From the NCBI GenBank assembly GCA_035283185.1, contig DATEUJ010000151.1, forward strand, positions 1 through 64,000: a stretch of DNA of 64,000 bases, read 5' to 3'. How positions within the stretch are numbered: the first letter of the stretch is position 1; each line of letters starts with the position of its first letter. The translations under genes were made by a program, and so were the position numbers. The notes below the pieces were generated by a model. The model searched no databases, was not told the DNA's origin, and saw nothing but the letters and a program-made list of their open reading frames with translations. This DNA is from DASSFZ01 sp035283185. Lineage in GTDB: Bacteria; Chloroflexota; Anaerolineae; Fen-1058. Shown in pieces: positions 1 to 7,767 of this stretch.

Positions 1-66
1 TGCGTCTTCACCTTGACGGTACACAGCGCGCACCTCGTCATCGGTGGGTAAGGGCAACGGTGTCAT
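1..66 (-). CDS. Possible IS66-family transposase N-terminus, cut by window edge
   Basis: Reading leftwards from an ATG at 66-64 there are 22 uninterrupted codons to the window edge (MTPLPLPTDDEVRAVYRQ...). The pattern P-x-DDEVRAVYRQGED resembles the start of IS66-type transposases, which have a similar xxEVRxxYxQGEEAV segment followed by a coiled coil. Only the first 22 residues can be seen, so no catalytic motif is available. It could equally be an unrelated protein. Bases 67-154 show no further gene. Confidence 0.35.
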   Translation of the reverse strand, partial: MTPLPLPTDDEVRAVYRQGEDA

Positions 67-154
67 GGGCTTGACTATAGCAGCTTTGGATATGACGGGC
101 AGTAGATTTACGTTAGAAATCTGCTAAGGCTGAGCAGTTACCTTCGGGAGAGCA

Positions 155-961
155 ATGATTTCACATTCTGATGGAATGCTTGCGGCCGCGATTGACGCGG
201 CGCGGCAGGCTGGCGCGCTACTGCGCACCTACTGGGAGCGCGGCGTCGTCGCCGAGTACAAGGGTGCGATCGACCTGGTGACCGAAGCGGATCGCGCATC
301 TGAGGCGCTGATTCTGGACATGCTGTCTCGACACTTCCCGGATCACCGTTTCCACGGCGAAGAGACCGGTGAGAACGGCGGGCACTCGTCACATGTCTGG
401 CTGATCGATCCGCTGGACGGCACGACGAACTTCGCGCACGGTTATCCGCAGTTCAGCGTGTCGATCGCTCTTCAGATCGACGGGCAGACAGAGCTGGGCG
501 TCGTGCTCGATCCGATGCGCGACGAACTGTTCGCGGCGCGGCGAGGGCACAGCGTATCGCTCAACGGCCGGCCGATCCGCGTTTCCGTCACGCTCGATCT
601 GGCGCACAGCCTCTTGGTGACCGGTTTCCCGTACGATCGGCAGACGAGCGAGCACAATAACATTCGGGAGCATCAAGCATTCCTGATGCGATCGCAGGGT
701 GTACTGCGTGCGGGCAGCGCTGCGCTCGACCTGGCTGCCGTCGCCAGCGGTCGGCTCGACGGCTACTGGGAGTTCAAGCTCAATCCCTGGGACTGGGCGG
801 CGGGCATTCTGCTGGTCCAGGAAGCAGGCGGTTGGGTGACGGACGAGCAGGGTGGGGCAGTTGACCCGAAGCCGTTCGGCGTTGTGGCGAGCAACGGGAG
901 GATTCACGGAGAAATGCTGGGCGTGCTGCGACAGTTGGATTCACTGAGGACAATGGAATAG
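155..961 (+). CDS. Inositol monophosphatase family protein (SuhB/IMPase-like)
   Basis: 268 residues, the usual length for the family. These are Mg-dependent phosphatases acting on inositol-1-phosphate or related sugar phosphates. All metal-binding motifs are visible: the GEETG loop near residue 69, WLIDPLDGTTNF near residues 83-94, and NPWDWAAGILLVQEAGG in the C-terminal part. The ATG at 155 follows a GGGAG ribosome site. Bases 5-6 after its stop begin a small ORF and then a lipoprotein gene on the same strand, so the three may form an operon. The family is certain; the substrate (inositol phosphate, fructose bisphosphate or histidinol phosphate) cannot be told from sequence. Confidence 0.9.
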   Translation: MISHSDGMLAAAIDAARQAGALLRTYWERGVVAEYKGAIDLVTEADRASEALILDMLSRHFPDHRFHGEETGENGGHSSHVWLIDPLDGTTNFAHGYPQFSVSIALQIDGQTELGVVLDPMRDELFAARRGHSVSLNGRPIRVSVTLDLAHSLLVTGFPYDRQTSEHNNIREHQAFLMRSQGVLRAGSAALDLAAVASGRLDGYWEFKLNPWDWAAGILLVQEAGGWVTDEQGGAVDPKPFGVVASNGRIHGEMLGVLRQLDSLRTME

Positions 962-966
962 CTGTA

Positions 967-1128
967 ATGCTATTTACAGAGGCGCTTGGAGCGTACACGC
1001 AATGTATCGAACACGCCGGTGATCAACCCTATGATTGGTTTCTCGCGAGGCTGAAAGCCGATTACTGCGTCCCGTATCAAGAGTCGGTCCAACAGGCCCT
1101 GCTTGGTTTACAGGAGGAAGAGCCATGA
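967..1128 (+). CDS. Small 53-residue ORF coupled to the lipoprotein gene
   Basis: Begins with ATG five bases after the phosphatase stop and ends in an ATGA overlap with the start of the lipoprotein gene at 1125. The product (MLFTEALGAYTQCIEHAG... ending LLGLQEEEP) has an ordinary soluble composition with two cysteines and no membrane segment. The tight spacing on both sides argues for a real, translationally coupled gene, and the downstream ribosome site AGGAGG lies inside it. I recognise no family. It could also be a chance ORF, since only 53 codons are involved. Confidence 0.45.
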   Translation: MLFTEALGAYTQCIEHAGDQPYDWFLARLKADYCVPYQESVQQALLGLQEEEP

Positions 1129-1775
1129 GAGAGGCTGCTATAATCCGGAGACGTGACCTATTCTTTGTCCTGATATGCCTCGCATTTCTGACTGCATGTA
1201 GCACTGGACTGAGTCCTGAAGAGATACAGGCCACTGTGGCTGCCGCCGCGGCCGCTACTGTCGCTGCGCAACAGACCGTCGATGCCGAGGTCCAGCAATC
1301 GGTCGATGCGACACTGACTGCCATTGCAACGAGCGTCGCACCAACCCCTACGTCGATACCCGCTGCGCCGAGCATCGCACCAACACCTACGTCGATGCCC
1401 GCTGCACCGTCCAACACTCCCACACGTAGTCCAGCGACGCCACGACCGACGGGTCCGCTAGACTTCGACTGGGTCGTCGAGTCGGCAGGTGTGAACCCGG
1501 GCAATCCCAGCGAGTGGCTGGCGATATTCGTCGTCAGGGCGAGAGGCGGCGATGGGAGGTACACCTACTTTCATGATGGACTGCGGGTCGATGGTCCGAG
1601 GATCCGAGTGGTGTGGCGTGCTTGTCGCAGCAAGCCCGGCTCGATCGAGGTACGTGACGGAAGAGGCCAGTCGGTGAAGAAAGATTATTTTTACGAATCG
1701 CCGTACTGCGACGTGACACCGCCAGTTCTAGGATCACCACCGCCACCACCCTTCAGTGGTGCTTCAAAACCGTGA
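1125..1775 (+). CDS. Secreted lipoprotein with Pro/Thr/Ser-rich linker
   Basis: 216 residues from the ATG at 1125, chosen because AGGAGGAA lies just upstream; an in-frame GTG/ATG at 1035 would add 30 implausible residues before the signal. It has a basic N-terminus, a hydrophobic stretch and the lipobox LTAC, so the mature protein should start at Cys and be lipid-anchored. Next comes an Ala/Thr/Val/Gln segment (coiled-coil-like), then a repeat-like linker APTPTSIPAAPS/APTPTSMPAAPS, then a C-terminal domain (about residues 120-200) with two cysteines. The C-terminal half resembles a small beta-rich extracytoplasmic domain but I cannot name it. Function unknown. Confidence 0.75.
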   Translation: MREAAIIRRRDLFFVLICLAFLTACSTGLSPEEIQATVAAAAAATVAAQQTVDAEVQQSVDATLTAIATSVAPTPTSIPAAPSIAPTPTSMPAAPSNTPTRSPATPRPTGPLDFDWVVESAGVNPGNPSEWLAIFVVRARGGDGRYTYFHDGLRVDGPRIRVVWRACRSKPGSIEVRDGRGQSVKKDYFYESPYCDVTPPVLGSPPPPPFSGASKP

Positions 1776-1802
1776 TCAGAAGTATTATCTCGATTGGGAT
1801 GA

Positions 1803-1842
1803 TTAACCCTTGCGAAGGCTTCACAGCCTTCGCAAGGGTTAA
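1803..1842. terminator. Bidirectional hairpin between convergent genes
   Basis: A perfect 18-bp inverted repeat (1803-1820 and 1825-1842) with a 4-base TCAC loop sits between the lipoprotein gene (ends 1775) and the dhaM-type gene (ends 1839, its stop lies in the right arm). Stem length and position fit a terminator for both genes, although the flanking T tracts are weak. Confidence 0.7.
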
Positions 1843-4352
1843 GAGAGCAGCGCCTGGACCGCCTGCGCGCTCTCTGCCTTTAGCGCCGACCGCGCCACGG
1901 CCTGTGCCGATGCGAAATCCAACGCCCGTATGATCTGCTTGGCCTTCGGGATAGCCGGCGCGTTCATGCTCAGCTCGTCGACACCCAGCCCGACGAGCAG
2001 CGGCACGGCTAGCGGATCGCCGCCCATCTCGCCGCACACGCCGACCCACTTGCCGCGCGCGTGCGCGGCCTCGACGACCATTTCAATCAGGTGCAGCACC
2101 GCCGGCTGAAACGCGTCCGCCAGCGCCGCGACGCGCGCGTTGCCTCGCTCGGCGGCGAGCGTGTACTGAGACAGGTCGTTCGTGCCGATCGAGAAGAAGT
2201 CGGCCTCCTCGGCAAAGTGGGCAGCCAGCAGCGCAGCGGACGGAATCTCGACCATGATACCGGTCTCGATGCGCACTGGCGCGGGCTGGCCGCGATTCTT
2301 GACTTCGAGTCTCGCTTCTTCCAGCAGCGCGCGCGCCGCCCGCCATTCGGCGAGCGTAGCGACCATTGGAAACATCACTTTCACCGGAAAATCTGCGGCG
2401 GCGCGCACGATGGCTCGCAACTGCGCCTTGAACAGGTCAGGTTTCGCCAGGCACAGGCGAATCGCGCGCCAACCGAGAAACGGGTTCGCTTCCGCGCCAA
2501 GATCCAGGTAGGGTAGGGGCTTGTCGCCGCCCACGTCGAGCGTGCGAATGATCAGCGGTCGCCCTCCAAGCCCCTGCGCGGCGGCGCGATAGGCGGCATA
2601 TTGCTCCTCTTCGTCGGGCGCGACCTGCCGATCGAGAAACACGAACTCCGTGCGGAACAGACCGACCCCCTCTGCTCCGGCGGCCACGGCGGCGCGCGTT
2701 TCCTCTGGTGACCCGATGTTAGCTGCAACTTCGACGCGGTGGCCGTCGCTTGTGACTGCCGGCGCTGCGCTTGCGGCGCGCGCTTCGGCCTTCGCCGCGC
2801 GGGCGTCCTCGGCGCGCTGTGCATATTCAGCGACGAGGCTGGCTTCCGGGTCCGGGAAAACCTGGCCGGTCATGCCATCGACAATCAACGACGTGCCTTC
2901 CGCAATCTCGAGAATGCGCTCACCCAGGCCGACGACCGCAGGAAGGTCGAGGCTACGCGCGAGAATCGCGCTGTGCGAAGTCGGTCCGCCGAAGGCCGTG
3001 CAAATGCCCAGCACCAGCGCTGGATCGAGGCGCGCCGTGTCGGCAGGCGTCAGGTCGGGCGCGACGAGAATGCCCGCTTCCGGCATGACCGGCACGGACG
3101 CAGCCGCGCCTAGCAAGTTTAGGATCACCTGCCGCCCGACATCCAGCACGTCCTCGGCGCGGGCGCGCTGATACTCGTCGTCGAGTGTACGGTACTCGGC
3201 GGCCATCTGGTCTGTGGCACGCTGCCAAGCGGCTGCGGCGTTGAGTCGATCGACGAAGATGGCGCGGCGCACCGGTTCACGTAGTGCATCGTCATCCAGG
3301 TACAAGGCGTGCGCTTCGAAGATGGCCGCTGAGTAAGCGCCAGCGCGCCGGTTGATCACGTCGCGCGTGGCCTCGATCTGCTGTCTCGTTTTGTCTATCG
3401 CGGCCAATAGCGCCTTCCACTCGAACTGCGGATCATCCACCATGTGTGCCGGCACTTCAGGCGCCGCCCGCCGATAGAGCCGCGCGCTGCCGATGGCCAG
3501 GCCAGGAGAGGCCGGCAAGCCTTGCAGGGATGAGGGATGAGGGATGAGGGATGAAACGGGTGGTTCAATCTTCGTCGCCGGTTGTTTGACCTCAAGTGCC
3601 TGTGGCTCACCGTCTTCGTCGCCGAAGTTCTCATCGGCGAGCGATTGAATGGCCGCCAGCGCCGCTTCGGCATCGGCTCCAGAAGCGGCCAGCTCAATCT
3701 CGTGAAACTGCCGGACGCCGAGCTTGGCAATCTCATTAATGCTCTTCGCGCTCACGGGTCCGCGCCTCGTCGTCAGGTTGGCCACTTCGACGGCGGCCTG
3801 GAAACGTGTGGCGGTCTGAACGAATCGCGCCGCCGGGCGCAGGTGGAGGCCGAGGCGATTGGGCACCTTGAGTCGCAGGGCAGACTTCTTTCCGGCCTGT
3901 TCGCCCGGTGGGGGAGAGGGGAGAGGGGCGGCAGATTCTGGTTTGAGTTGTGCGATTTTGGGAGCGAGCGCGCCGCGCGCCTCGGCGGCGACCTGCTCAA
4001 GCGTGTTGCCGATGCTCGCCTGCACGGCTGCAGCAATCGCGCCTTCGACGAGGGGGGCTTCGCAGAGCACGATCCGCCTACGCTGCTCGGGCGGCAGCGC
4101 TTCGACCGCCATCTCGGCGTTTGGCACGGCGCTGCCCAGGTCCATCAGCACAAGCACGCCATCGTCGGAGTACACCTGCTCAATGGCTTGCTGCACCAGA
4201 TTGGCGTTGGTGCCAAACGGCTTGTCAGGAAAACCGGACCCGCCGGCTGCTGCGAGCGGCACGTCCCCGCGCCCACCGGCTGCGTCGCGCGCCAGTTCGG
4301 CTACACCCTCGGCGAGTTTGGCGCTGTGCGAGACGATGACGAGACCGACCAT
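1839..4352 (-). CDS. dhaM: DhaM-HPr-EI fusion: PEP-dependent dihydroxyacetone phosphotransfer protein
   Basis: 837 residues from the ATG at 4352 (MVGLVIVSHS); an ATG eight codons earlier is less likely. Domains in order: EIIA-Dha (about 1-125, phospho-His in VSHSAKLA), HPr (about 160-245, phospho-His near 170 in NRLGLHLRPA), a linker, then full-length enzyme I (about 275-835) with the phospho-His loop GGPTSHSAI near 460, a C-terminal PEP-binding domain with GTNDLSQYTLAAER and CGEMGGDPLA. In the DhaK-DhaL-DhaM pathway this passes phosphate from PEP to ADP bound on DhaL. E. coli DhaM has only a partial EI; here the PEP-binding domain is retained, so one polypeptide could carry the whole relay. 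It closes the glycerol/Dha locus. Confidence 0.92.
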   Translation of the reverse strand: MVGLVIVSHSAKLAEGVAELARDAAGGRGDVPLAAAGGSGFPDKPFGTNANLVQQAIEQVYSDDGVLVLMDLGSAVPNAEMAVEALPPEQRRRIVLCEAPLVEGAIAAAVQASIGNTLEQVAAEARGALAPKIAQLKPESAAPLPSPPPGEQAGKKSALRLKVPNRLGLHLRPAARFVQTATRFQAAVEVANLTTRRGPVSAKSINEIAKLGVRQFHEIELAASGADAEAALAAIQSLADENFGDEDGEPQALEVKQPATKIEPPVSSLIPHPSSLQGLPASPGLAIGSARLYRRAAPEVPAHMVDDPQFEWKALLAAIDKTRQQIEATRDVINRRAGAYSAAIFEAHALYLDDDALREPVRRAIFVDRLNAAAAWQRATDQMAAEYRTLDDEYQRARAEDVLDVGRQVILNLLGAAASVPVMPEAGILVAPDLTPADTARLDPALVLGICTAFGGPTSHSAILARSLDLPAVVGLGERILEIAEGTSLIVDGMTGQVFPDPEASLVAEYAQRAEDARAAKAEARAASAAPAVTSDGHRVEVAANIGSPEETRAAVAAGAEGVGLFRTEFVFLDRQVAPDEEEQYAAYRAAAQGLGGRPLIIRTLDVGGDKPLPYLDLGAEANPFLGWRAIRLCLAKPDLFKAQLRAIVRAAADFPVKVMFPMVATLAEWRAARALLEEARLEVKNRGQPAPVRIETGIMVEIPSAALLAAHFAEEADFFSIGTNDLSQYTLAAERGNARVAALADAFQPAVLHLIEMVVEAAHARGKWVGVCGEMGGDPLAVPLLVGLGVDELSMNAPAIPKAKQIIRALDFASAQAVARSALKAESAQAVQALLS
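3527..3554. repeat. Four tandem GGGATGA heptamers inside the dhaM-EI linker
   Basis: Four exact head-to-tail copies of GGGATGA lie in the part of the fusion gene that encodes the linker between HPr and enzyme I, giving the residues SSLIPHPSSL. Short tandem heptamers of this kind are normally intergenic; here one occupies coding DNA where extra residues would be tolerated. Confidence 0.9.
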
Positions 4353-4360
4353 ACGAATCC

Positions 4361-4391
4361 AAACTCCAAACTTCAAACTCCAAACTTCAAA
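4361..4391. repeat. Tandem AACTCCAAACTTCA repeat
   Basis: Just over two copies of a 14-base unit (AACTCCAAACTTCA) directly upstream of the dhaM-type start. The same unit recurs at 18141-18170 (reverse orientation, inside the end of dinB) and 19938-19968, so it is a dispersed tandem repeat of this genome. Confidence 0.9.
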
Positions 4392-4416
4392 AACTGTGTC
4401 CCATTCCTATGAACGC

Positions 4417-5052
4417 TTACGAAGACACCAGGGCGCCAGCGCCCGAAGCAGACTCCCGGCTGCACGAGGGGCAGCCGCTCACCTCGGTCGTGCGTGCCAG
4501 GAACGCGGTGGTTAACGCATCGGGCGGGCACGGCTTGAAACCGACCGCGCCGCACTGGCAGGCATACCAGCCGGGCGCGACGGCGGCGTAGCGGGGATGC
4601 GGCCCAAGCGTCACTTGCTCCACACCGAATCCCCAGCGTGCGTTCGTAATGAGTCGTCGGCAGCCCGCGGCCCGCAGCTTCCTGGCATACTCACTGAAGT
4701 GCCGGCAGTGGCGCATGAGCAGCACGCCGACGGTTATGCCGCTCGGAAATGGTATCGAGAGGGCGTCGCCGCAGATCACGGTGAGGTTGGCAGGGTAGGG
4801 GCGGGTCTTGCGTCCGCCCGTCTCGCGTTCGCCTGTGAGCAATTCGCCGTGCTGCTCGATCGCAATCACGGCGCGCGCCTGCTCCGCAGCCCGGCGCGCA
4901 AAGCGCAAATCGCCTGCGCCGATGTCGAGGACGACATCGCGCGCCCGGAGAAGCGAGAGCACCGCGCGGTAGGTGGGTTCGTCGTACGGCGCCCAGGCGG
5001 ATTCCCAATCCGCGTCGCTCAGATCTGCTGGGTGATAGTCCAGGTCAGCCAC
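4417..5052 (-). CDS. Class I SAM-dependent methyltransferase-like protein
   Basis: About 211 residues if the GTG at 5052 is used, overlapping the end of the sdhD-like gene by 34 bases; the longer open frame upstream reads antisense-like Arg/Ala-rich sequence and is not credible. Motif I of Rossmann methyltransferases is visible as VVLDIGAGDLRFARRAAE, followed by an acidic IAIEQHGE strand end and NLTVICGDALSIPFP (motif II/III region). The C-terminal part has CQCGAVGFKPC, a possible metal-binding cysteine cluster. It is co-directional with the glycerol operon, between sdhD and dhaM. Substrate unknown; an RNA, protein or small-molecule target are all possible. Confidence 0.65.
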   Translation of the reverse strand: MADLDYHPADLSDADWESAWAPYDEPTYRAVLSLLRARDVVLDIGAGDLRFARRAAEQARAVIAIEQHGELLTGERETGGRKTRPYPANLTVICGDALSIPFPSGITVGVLLMRHCRHFSEYARKLRAAGCRRLITNARWGFGVEQVTLGPHPRYAAVAPGWYACQCGAVGFKPCPPDALTTAFLARTTEVSGCPSCSRESASGAGALVSS

Positions 5053-5384
5053 ATCCCGTAGGCGACAGTCAATATGCCGACGACAAGCAGCGCGCGCGAC
5101 ACGGTCGTTTCGGCGCGCGCGCTCAGGCCCAGGTCGAACAGGATCGAGCGCACGCCGAGCAGCGCGTGCGCCGTCACCGTCACCAGGAACAGGAGCTCCA
5201 GCAAGACGACGATCGGGTTGCGCAGATAATCTGCCACGCCGGCGAAGTCGCGGATGCCCCCTTCCGCGATGAAGTGTTGTGTCATCATGTGCAGCGCCAG
5301 CAGCACGATCAGCCCGACGCCGGTGAGCGCCTGCCACAGCCAGGCGGTGGTCGGCGCCGGTTTCTGTTCGGATAAATCTTCCAT
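5019..5384 (-). CDS. SdhD-like membrane anchor subunit
   Basis: 121 residues from the ATG at 5384 (MEDLSEQKPAP). Three membrane segments: about 15-38, 55-82 and 96-119. The second contains HALLGVRSILFDLG, matching the H-x-x-x-G-x-R-x-x-x-x-D pattern of succinate dehydrogenase anchor subunits, where His binds heme b. A further His pair lies in LALHMMTQHF. It starts 5 bases after the sdhC-like stop. It would hold the iron-sulfur subunit to the membrane and pass electrons to quinone. No sdhA is present in this window; the flavoprotein in the operon is GlpA-like instead. Confidence 0.8.
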   Translation of the reverse strand: MEDLSEQKPAPTTAWLWQALTGVGLIVLLALHMMTQHFIAEGGIRDFAGVADYLRNPIVVLLELLFLVTVTAHALLGVRSILFDLGLSARAETTVSRALLVVGILTVAYGMWLTWTITQQI

Positions 5385-5389
5385 CGCCG

Positions 5390-5782
5390 TCAGCTCCCGA
5401 AAACCATGATACCCATCACGACGGTACCGATCCCCGCGATCAGCATCAACCCAACGAACAAGCTCTTCTGGCTGCGCGTGCCGAAGCCCAGCCCGGTAAG
5501 CGTCACGCGAATGCCGTTCAACCCGTGAATCAGCCATCCGGCGATGAGAATGACGTCGAGCGCCAGGAACAGCGGCGACCGCGCCAGGTTGACGAAGGGA
5601 TCCCACATATCTGGTCCGCCTGCCAGCATGCTCAGGACGACCAGGTGCAGGTACAGGTAAACCAGCAGCCCGATGCCCGTCACCCGGTTGAGTGTGTAAG
5701 CCCACATGCCCATCCCGCGCCGGCGCACGTCGGCCCATTGCGCGGTACGGCGCAGCCTGGAGCTTTGAAGTTGTGTCGCCAT
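5390..5782 (-). CDS. SdhC-like cytochrome b membrane subunit
   Basis: 130 residues, ATG at 5782, one base after the sdhB-like stop (TGATATG junction). Three predicted membrane helices (about 33-54, 71-93 and 105-128). Conserved features are the N-terminal MGMWAYTLNRVTG segment, LYLHLVVLS and IHGLNGIRVTLTG, the His residues being candidate heme b ligands as in succinate dehydrogenase/fumarate reductase cytochrome subunits. It pairs with the sdhD-like subunit to form the quinone site. In this operon its partner dehydrogenase may be the GlpA-like protein. Confidence 0.8.
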   Translation of the reverse strand: MATQLQSSRLRRTAQWADVRRRGMGMWAYTLNRVTGIGLLVYLYLHLVVLSMLAGGPDMWDPFVNLARSPLFLALDVILIAGWLIHGLNGIRVTLTGLGFGTRSQKSLFVGLMLIAGIGTVVMGIMVFGS

Positions 5783-5783
5783 A

Positions 5784-6551
5784 TCACCGTCCGAATAGTT
5801 TCCTGATTCGATGCTTGACCAGGTCGCGGCGCAGCAACATGATGGCCCCCGCCGGGTCGACCCCTTGCGGACAGGCTTCGGTGCACTCCCAGCCGCTGTG
5901 GCAGCGCCACACGCCGTGCTCGCCGTCGGCGAATCCCAGCAGCCGCGTCGATTCCGCTTCGTCTGGCGCTTCGAGGCGGGCGCGGTAAATCCCGGCCAGC
6001 GCCGCCGGCCCCATAAACTTATCGCTCGCCGCCATCGTCGGGCAGGCGCTGATACAGATGCCGCATTCGATACAGTTCTCGAAGCGGTTCACGCGCGCCA
6101 CGCCCTCGGGCAGCGTGACGGATCGCGCGTCTCGCGGCCGGCCGTCTGCGGCGCCGGCCGCCACAGGCAAATACGATTCCGCCGTGCGCGTGATGACCAT
6201 GCCCGACGTCGACATTCGCTGAAAGAAGCCGCTGACGTCGACGACGAGGTCGCTGACGATGGGAAAGTTGCGCAGCGGCTCGATGCGCAAGTCGCCGCGG
6301 CCGCGCCACACGTCGCGAACCGGCGTGATGCACGGCAGCTTCTCGCGGCCGTCGATGCGCATGGCGCAGGATCCACACGAGGCGTGGTGGCAGGCATGCC
6401 GAAAGGTAAGGCTGCGGTCGTGCTGCGCCCATGCCGCTTCGATGGCGTCGAGCACGCTGGCCGTGTGCGGGACACGCACACGGAAAGTATCATAGCGCGC
6501 CGGCTGGCCGGCCTTGTACCGGAAAACCTTGAGCGCTACTTCAAGTGTCAT
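5784..6551 (-). CDS. SdhB-like iron-sulfur subunit
   Basis: 255 residues. The N-terminal ferredoxin domain carries the [2Fe-2S] motif CHHASCGSCAM followed by a Cys in KLPCITPV. The C-terminal domain has CIECGICISACP for a [4Fe-4S] cluster and CHSGWECTEACPQGV for the [3Fe-4S] or second cluster and quinone site. This is the complete three-cluster arrangement of succinate dehydrogenase or fumarate reductase SdhB. It lies 45 bases after the glpA-like gene and directly before the sdhC/D-like genes, inside the glycerol operon. It either serves a SdhA encoded elsewhere or, as I infer from context, accepts electrons from the GlpA-like flavoprotein. Confidence 0.9.
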   Translation of the reverse strand: MTLEVALKVFRYKAGQPARYDTFRVRVPHTASVLDAIEAAWAQHDRSLTFRHACHHASCGSCAMRIDGREKLPCITPVRDVWRGRGDLRIEPLRNFPIVSDLVVDVSGFFQRMSTSGMVITRTAESYLPVAAGAADGRPRDARSVTLPEGVARVNRFENCIECGICISACPTMAASDKFMGPAALAGIYRARLEAPDEAESTRLLGFADGEHGVWRCHSGWECTEACPQGVDPAGAIMLLRRDLVKHRIRKLFGR

Positions 6552-6596
6552 AAGTTCCCTTAGTTCTCTTAATTCCTGGTCACCCGCCTATCCATC

Positions 6597-7754
6597 TCAC
6601 TGATAGAAAAGCCGATAGGACGCCAGCGGCGCATCGCGCGTGCGGCACTCGGCTTCGATCCCTAGCTTGTGGCATACCATATCGGAGACCTTCTCGGCCA
6701 TGGCGCGCGCCGTCGTCGTCTTGCCGCCGGAGATCGTGACGAAGCCATCTATGCCGTCGCGCTTGTGGTCGAAACATTCGAACGTCCGGCTGACTTCGCG
6801 CTCGTCGACGCCGCCCTTGCTGATAAGGGGACGCGCCACGGCCATGACGCCGCGTAGCGGCGCCTGCCGGATACCGGGCAGCAGCATCTCGCCCTGCTGG
6901 AACATCTTGTCGACGTGCTCCTGCGGAATCGGAATCAGATCGGGGTCGCCGACGGCCCACGAAGTCGTGCCGATGATCGACGTCGTCCGCTGGGGGACGA
7001 CGATGTCGCCGTCTGAAGGCTTGTTCAGGCGGTTGACGACCATGTTGTTCAGCCGCTTGCCGACGGTGACCATCACGCCGGCGGTGGGCGATACCGGCAC
7101 GTCGACGCCAGCCATCTCCGCGATTTCGCCGGCCCATGGTCCGGTCGCGTTGACGACGATGTCGGCCCCGATCGTTTCCGTCTTGCCTGTGCGGTGATCC
7201 ACGAAGGTCACGCCGGTCACACTCTGGCCGGAGCGCGTGACTTCGTTGACTTCACAGTACGTGCGCACGATGGCCCCGTTGCGACGCGCGGTGGCGAGAA
7301 ACGCCAGGCAGAATCGAAACGGCTCGAACACGCCGTCGGGCACCTGCACGGCGGCGAGCGTCTTCGGATTGAGGAGGGGCTCGACCTCGAAAGCGCGCTG
7401 GAGTGGCAGGTCGCGCGCCGGGATGCGGCACGCTTCGCAGCCCCCCAGGAATTTCTCCTTGAAGGCCAGATCGTCTTCGGTTACGGCGACGAACAGGCCA
7501 TCGTTCAGCTCCAACACGTCCGGCATGATCCTGCGCAGGATCATGTTTTCGTCGATGCACTCGATCGCCGATTCCTGATCCTTGACGCAGTAACGCCCGC
7601 CGGAGTGCAGCAGGCAGTGATTCCGGCCGGTCGTGCCGGACGCGACTTCGCCGCGCTCGATCACCGTGACGCGCAGGCCGCGCAGCGCCAGGTCGTGCGC
7701 AGTCGCTGCACCGGTCGATCCGGCGCCGATGATGATCACGTGTGGTGGAGACAT
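6597..7754 (-). CDS. glpA: GlpA-like FAD-dependent glycerol-3-phosphate dehydrogenase
   Basis: About 385 residues from the ATG at 7754 (MSPPHVIIIGAGSTG), preceded by AAGGTG; an upstream in-frame start would translate a dispersed repeat. The N-terminal dinucleotide fold GAGSTGAATA, the ERGEVASGTTGRNHCLLHSG flavin loop and ATGPWAGEIA match GlpA/GlpD-type FAD enzymes that oxidise sn-glycerol-3-phosphate to dihydroxyacetone phosphate. It stops well short of E. coli GlpA (about 540 residues), missing the C-terminal BFD-type iron-sulfur region, and no glpB or glpC follows. Instead sdhB, sdhC and sdhD-like genes come next, suggesting a different electron outlet. Placed between glpK and sdhB. Confidence 0.88.
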   Translation of the reverse strand: MSPPHVIIIGAGSTGAATAHDLALRGLRVTVIERGEVASGTTGRNHCLLHSGGRYCVKDQESAIECIDENMILRRIMPDVLELNDGLFVAVTEDDLAFKEKFLGGCEACRIPARDLPLQRAFEVEPLLNPKTLAAVQVPDGVFEPFRFCLAFLATARRNGAIVRTYCEVNEVTRSGQSVTGVTFVDHRTGKTETIGADIVVNATGPWAGEIAEMAGVDVPVSPTAGVMVTVGKRLNNMVVNRLNKPSDGDIVVPQRTTSIIGTTSWAVGDPDLIPIPQEHVDKMFQQGEMLLPGIRQAPLRGVMAVARPLISKGGVDEREVSRTFECFDHKRDGIDGFVTISGGKTTTARAMAEKVSDMVCHKLGIEAECRTRDAPLASYRLFYQ

Positions 7755-7767
7755 TACGGCACCTTGT

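Noticed and set aside
5019..6551. A normal succinate dehydrogenase operon
   Set aside because: Subunits B, C and D are convincing but no SdhA flavoprotein (HxPE/GxRGGxH-type) is adjacent; the upstream flavoprotein is GlpA-like and the genes sit in a glycerol operon.
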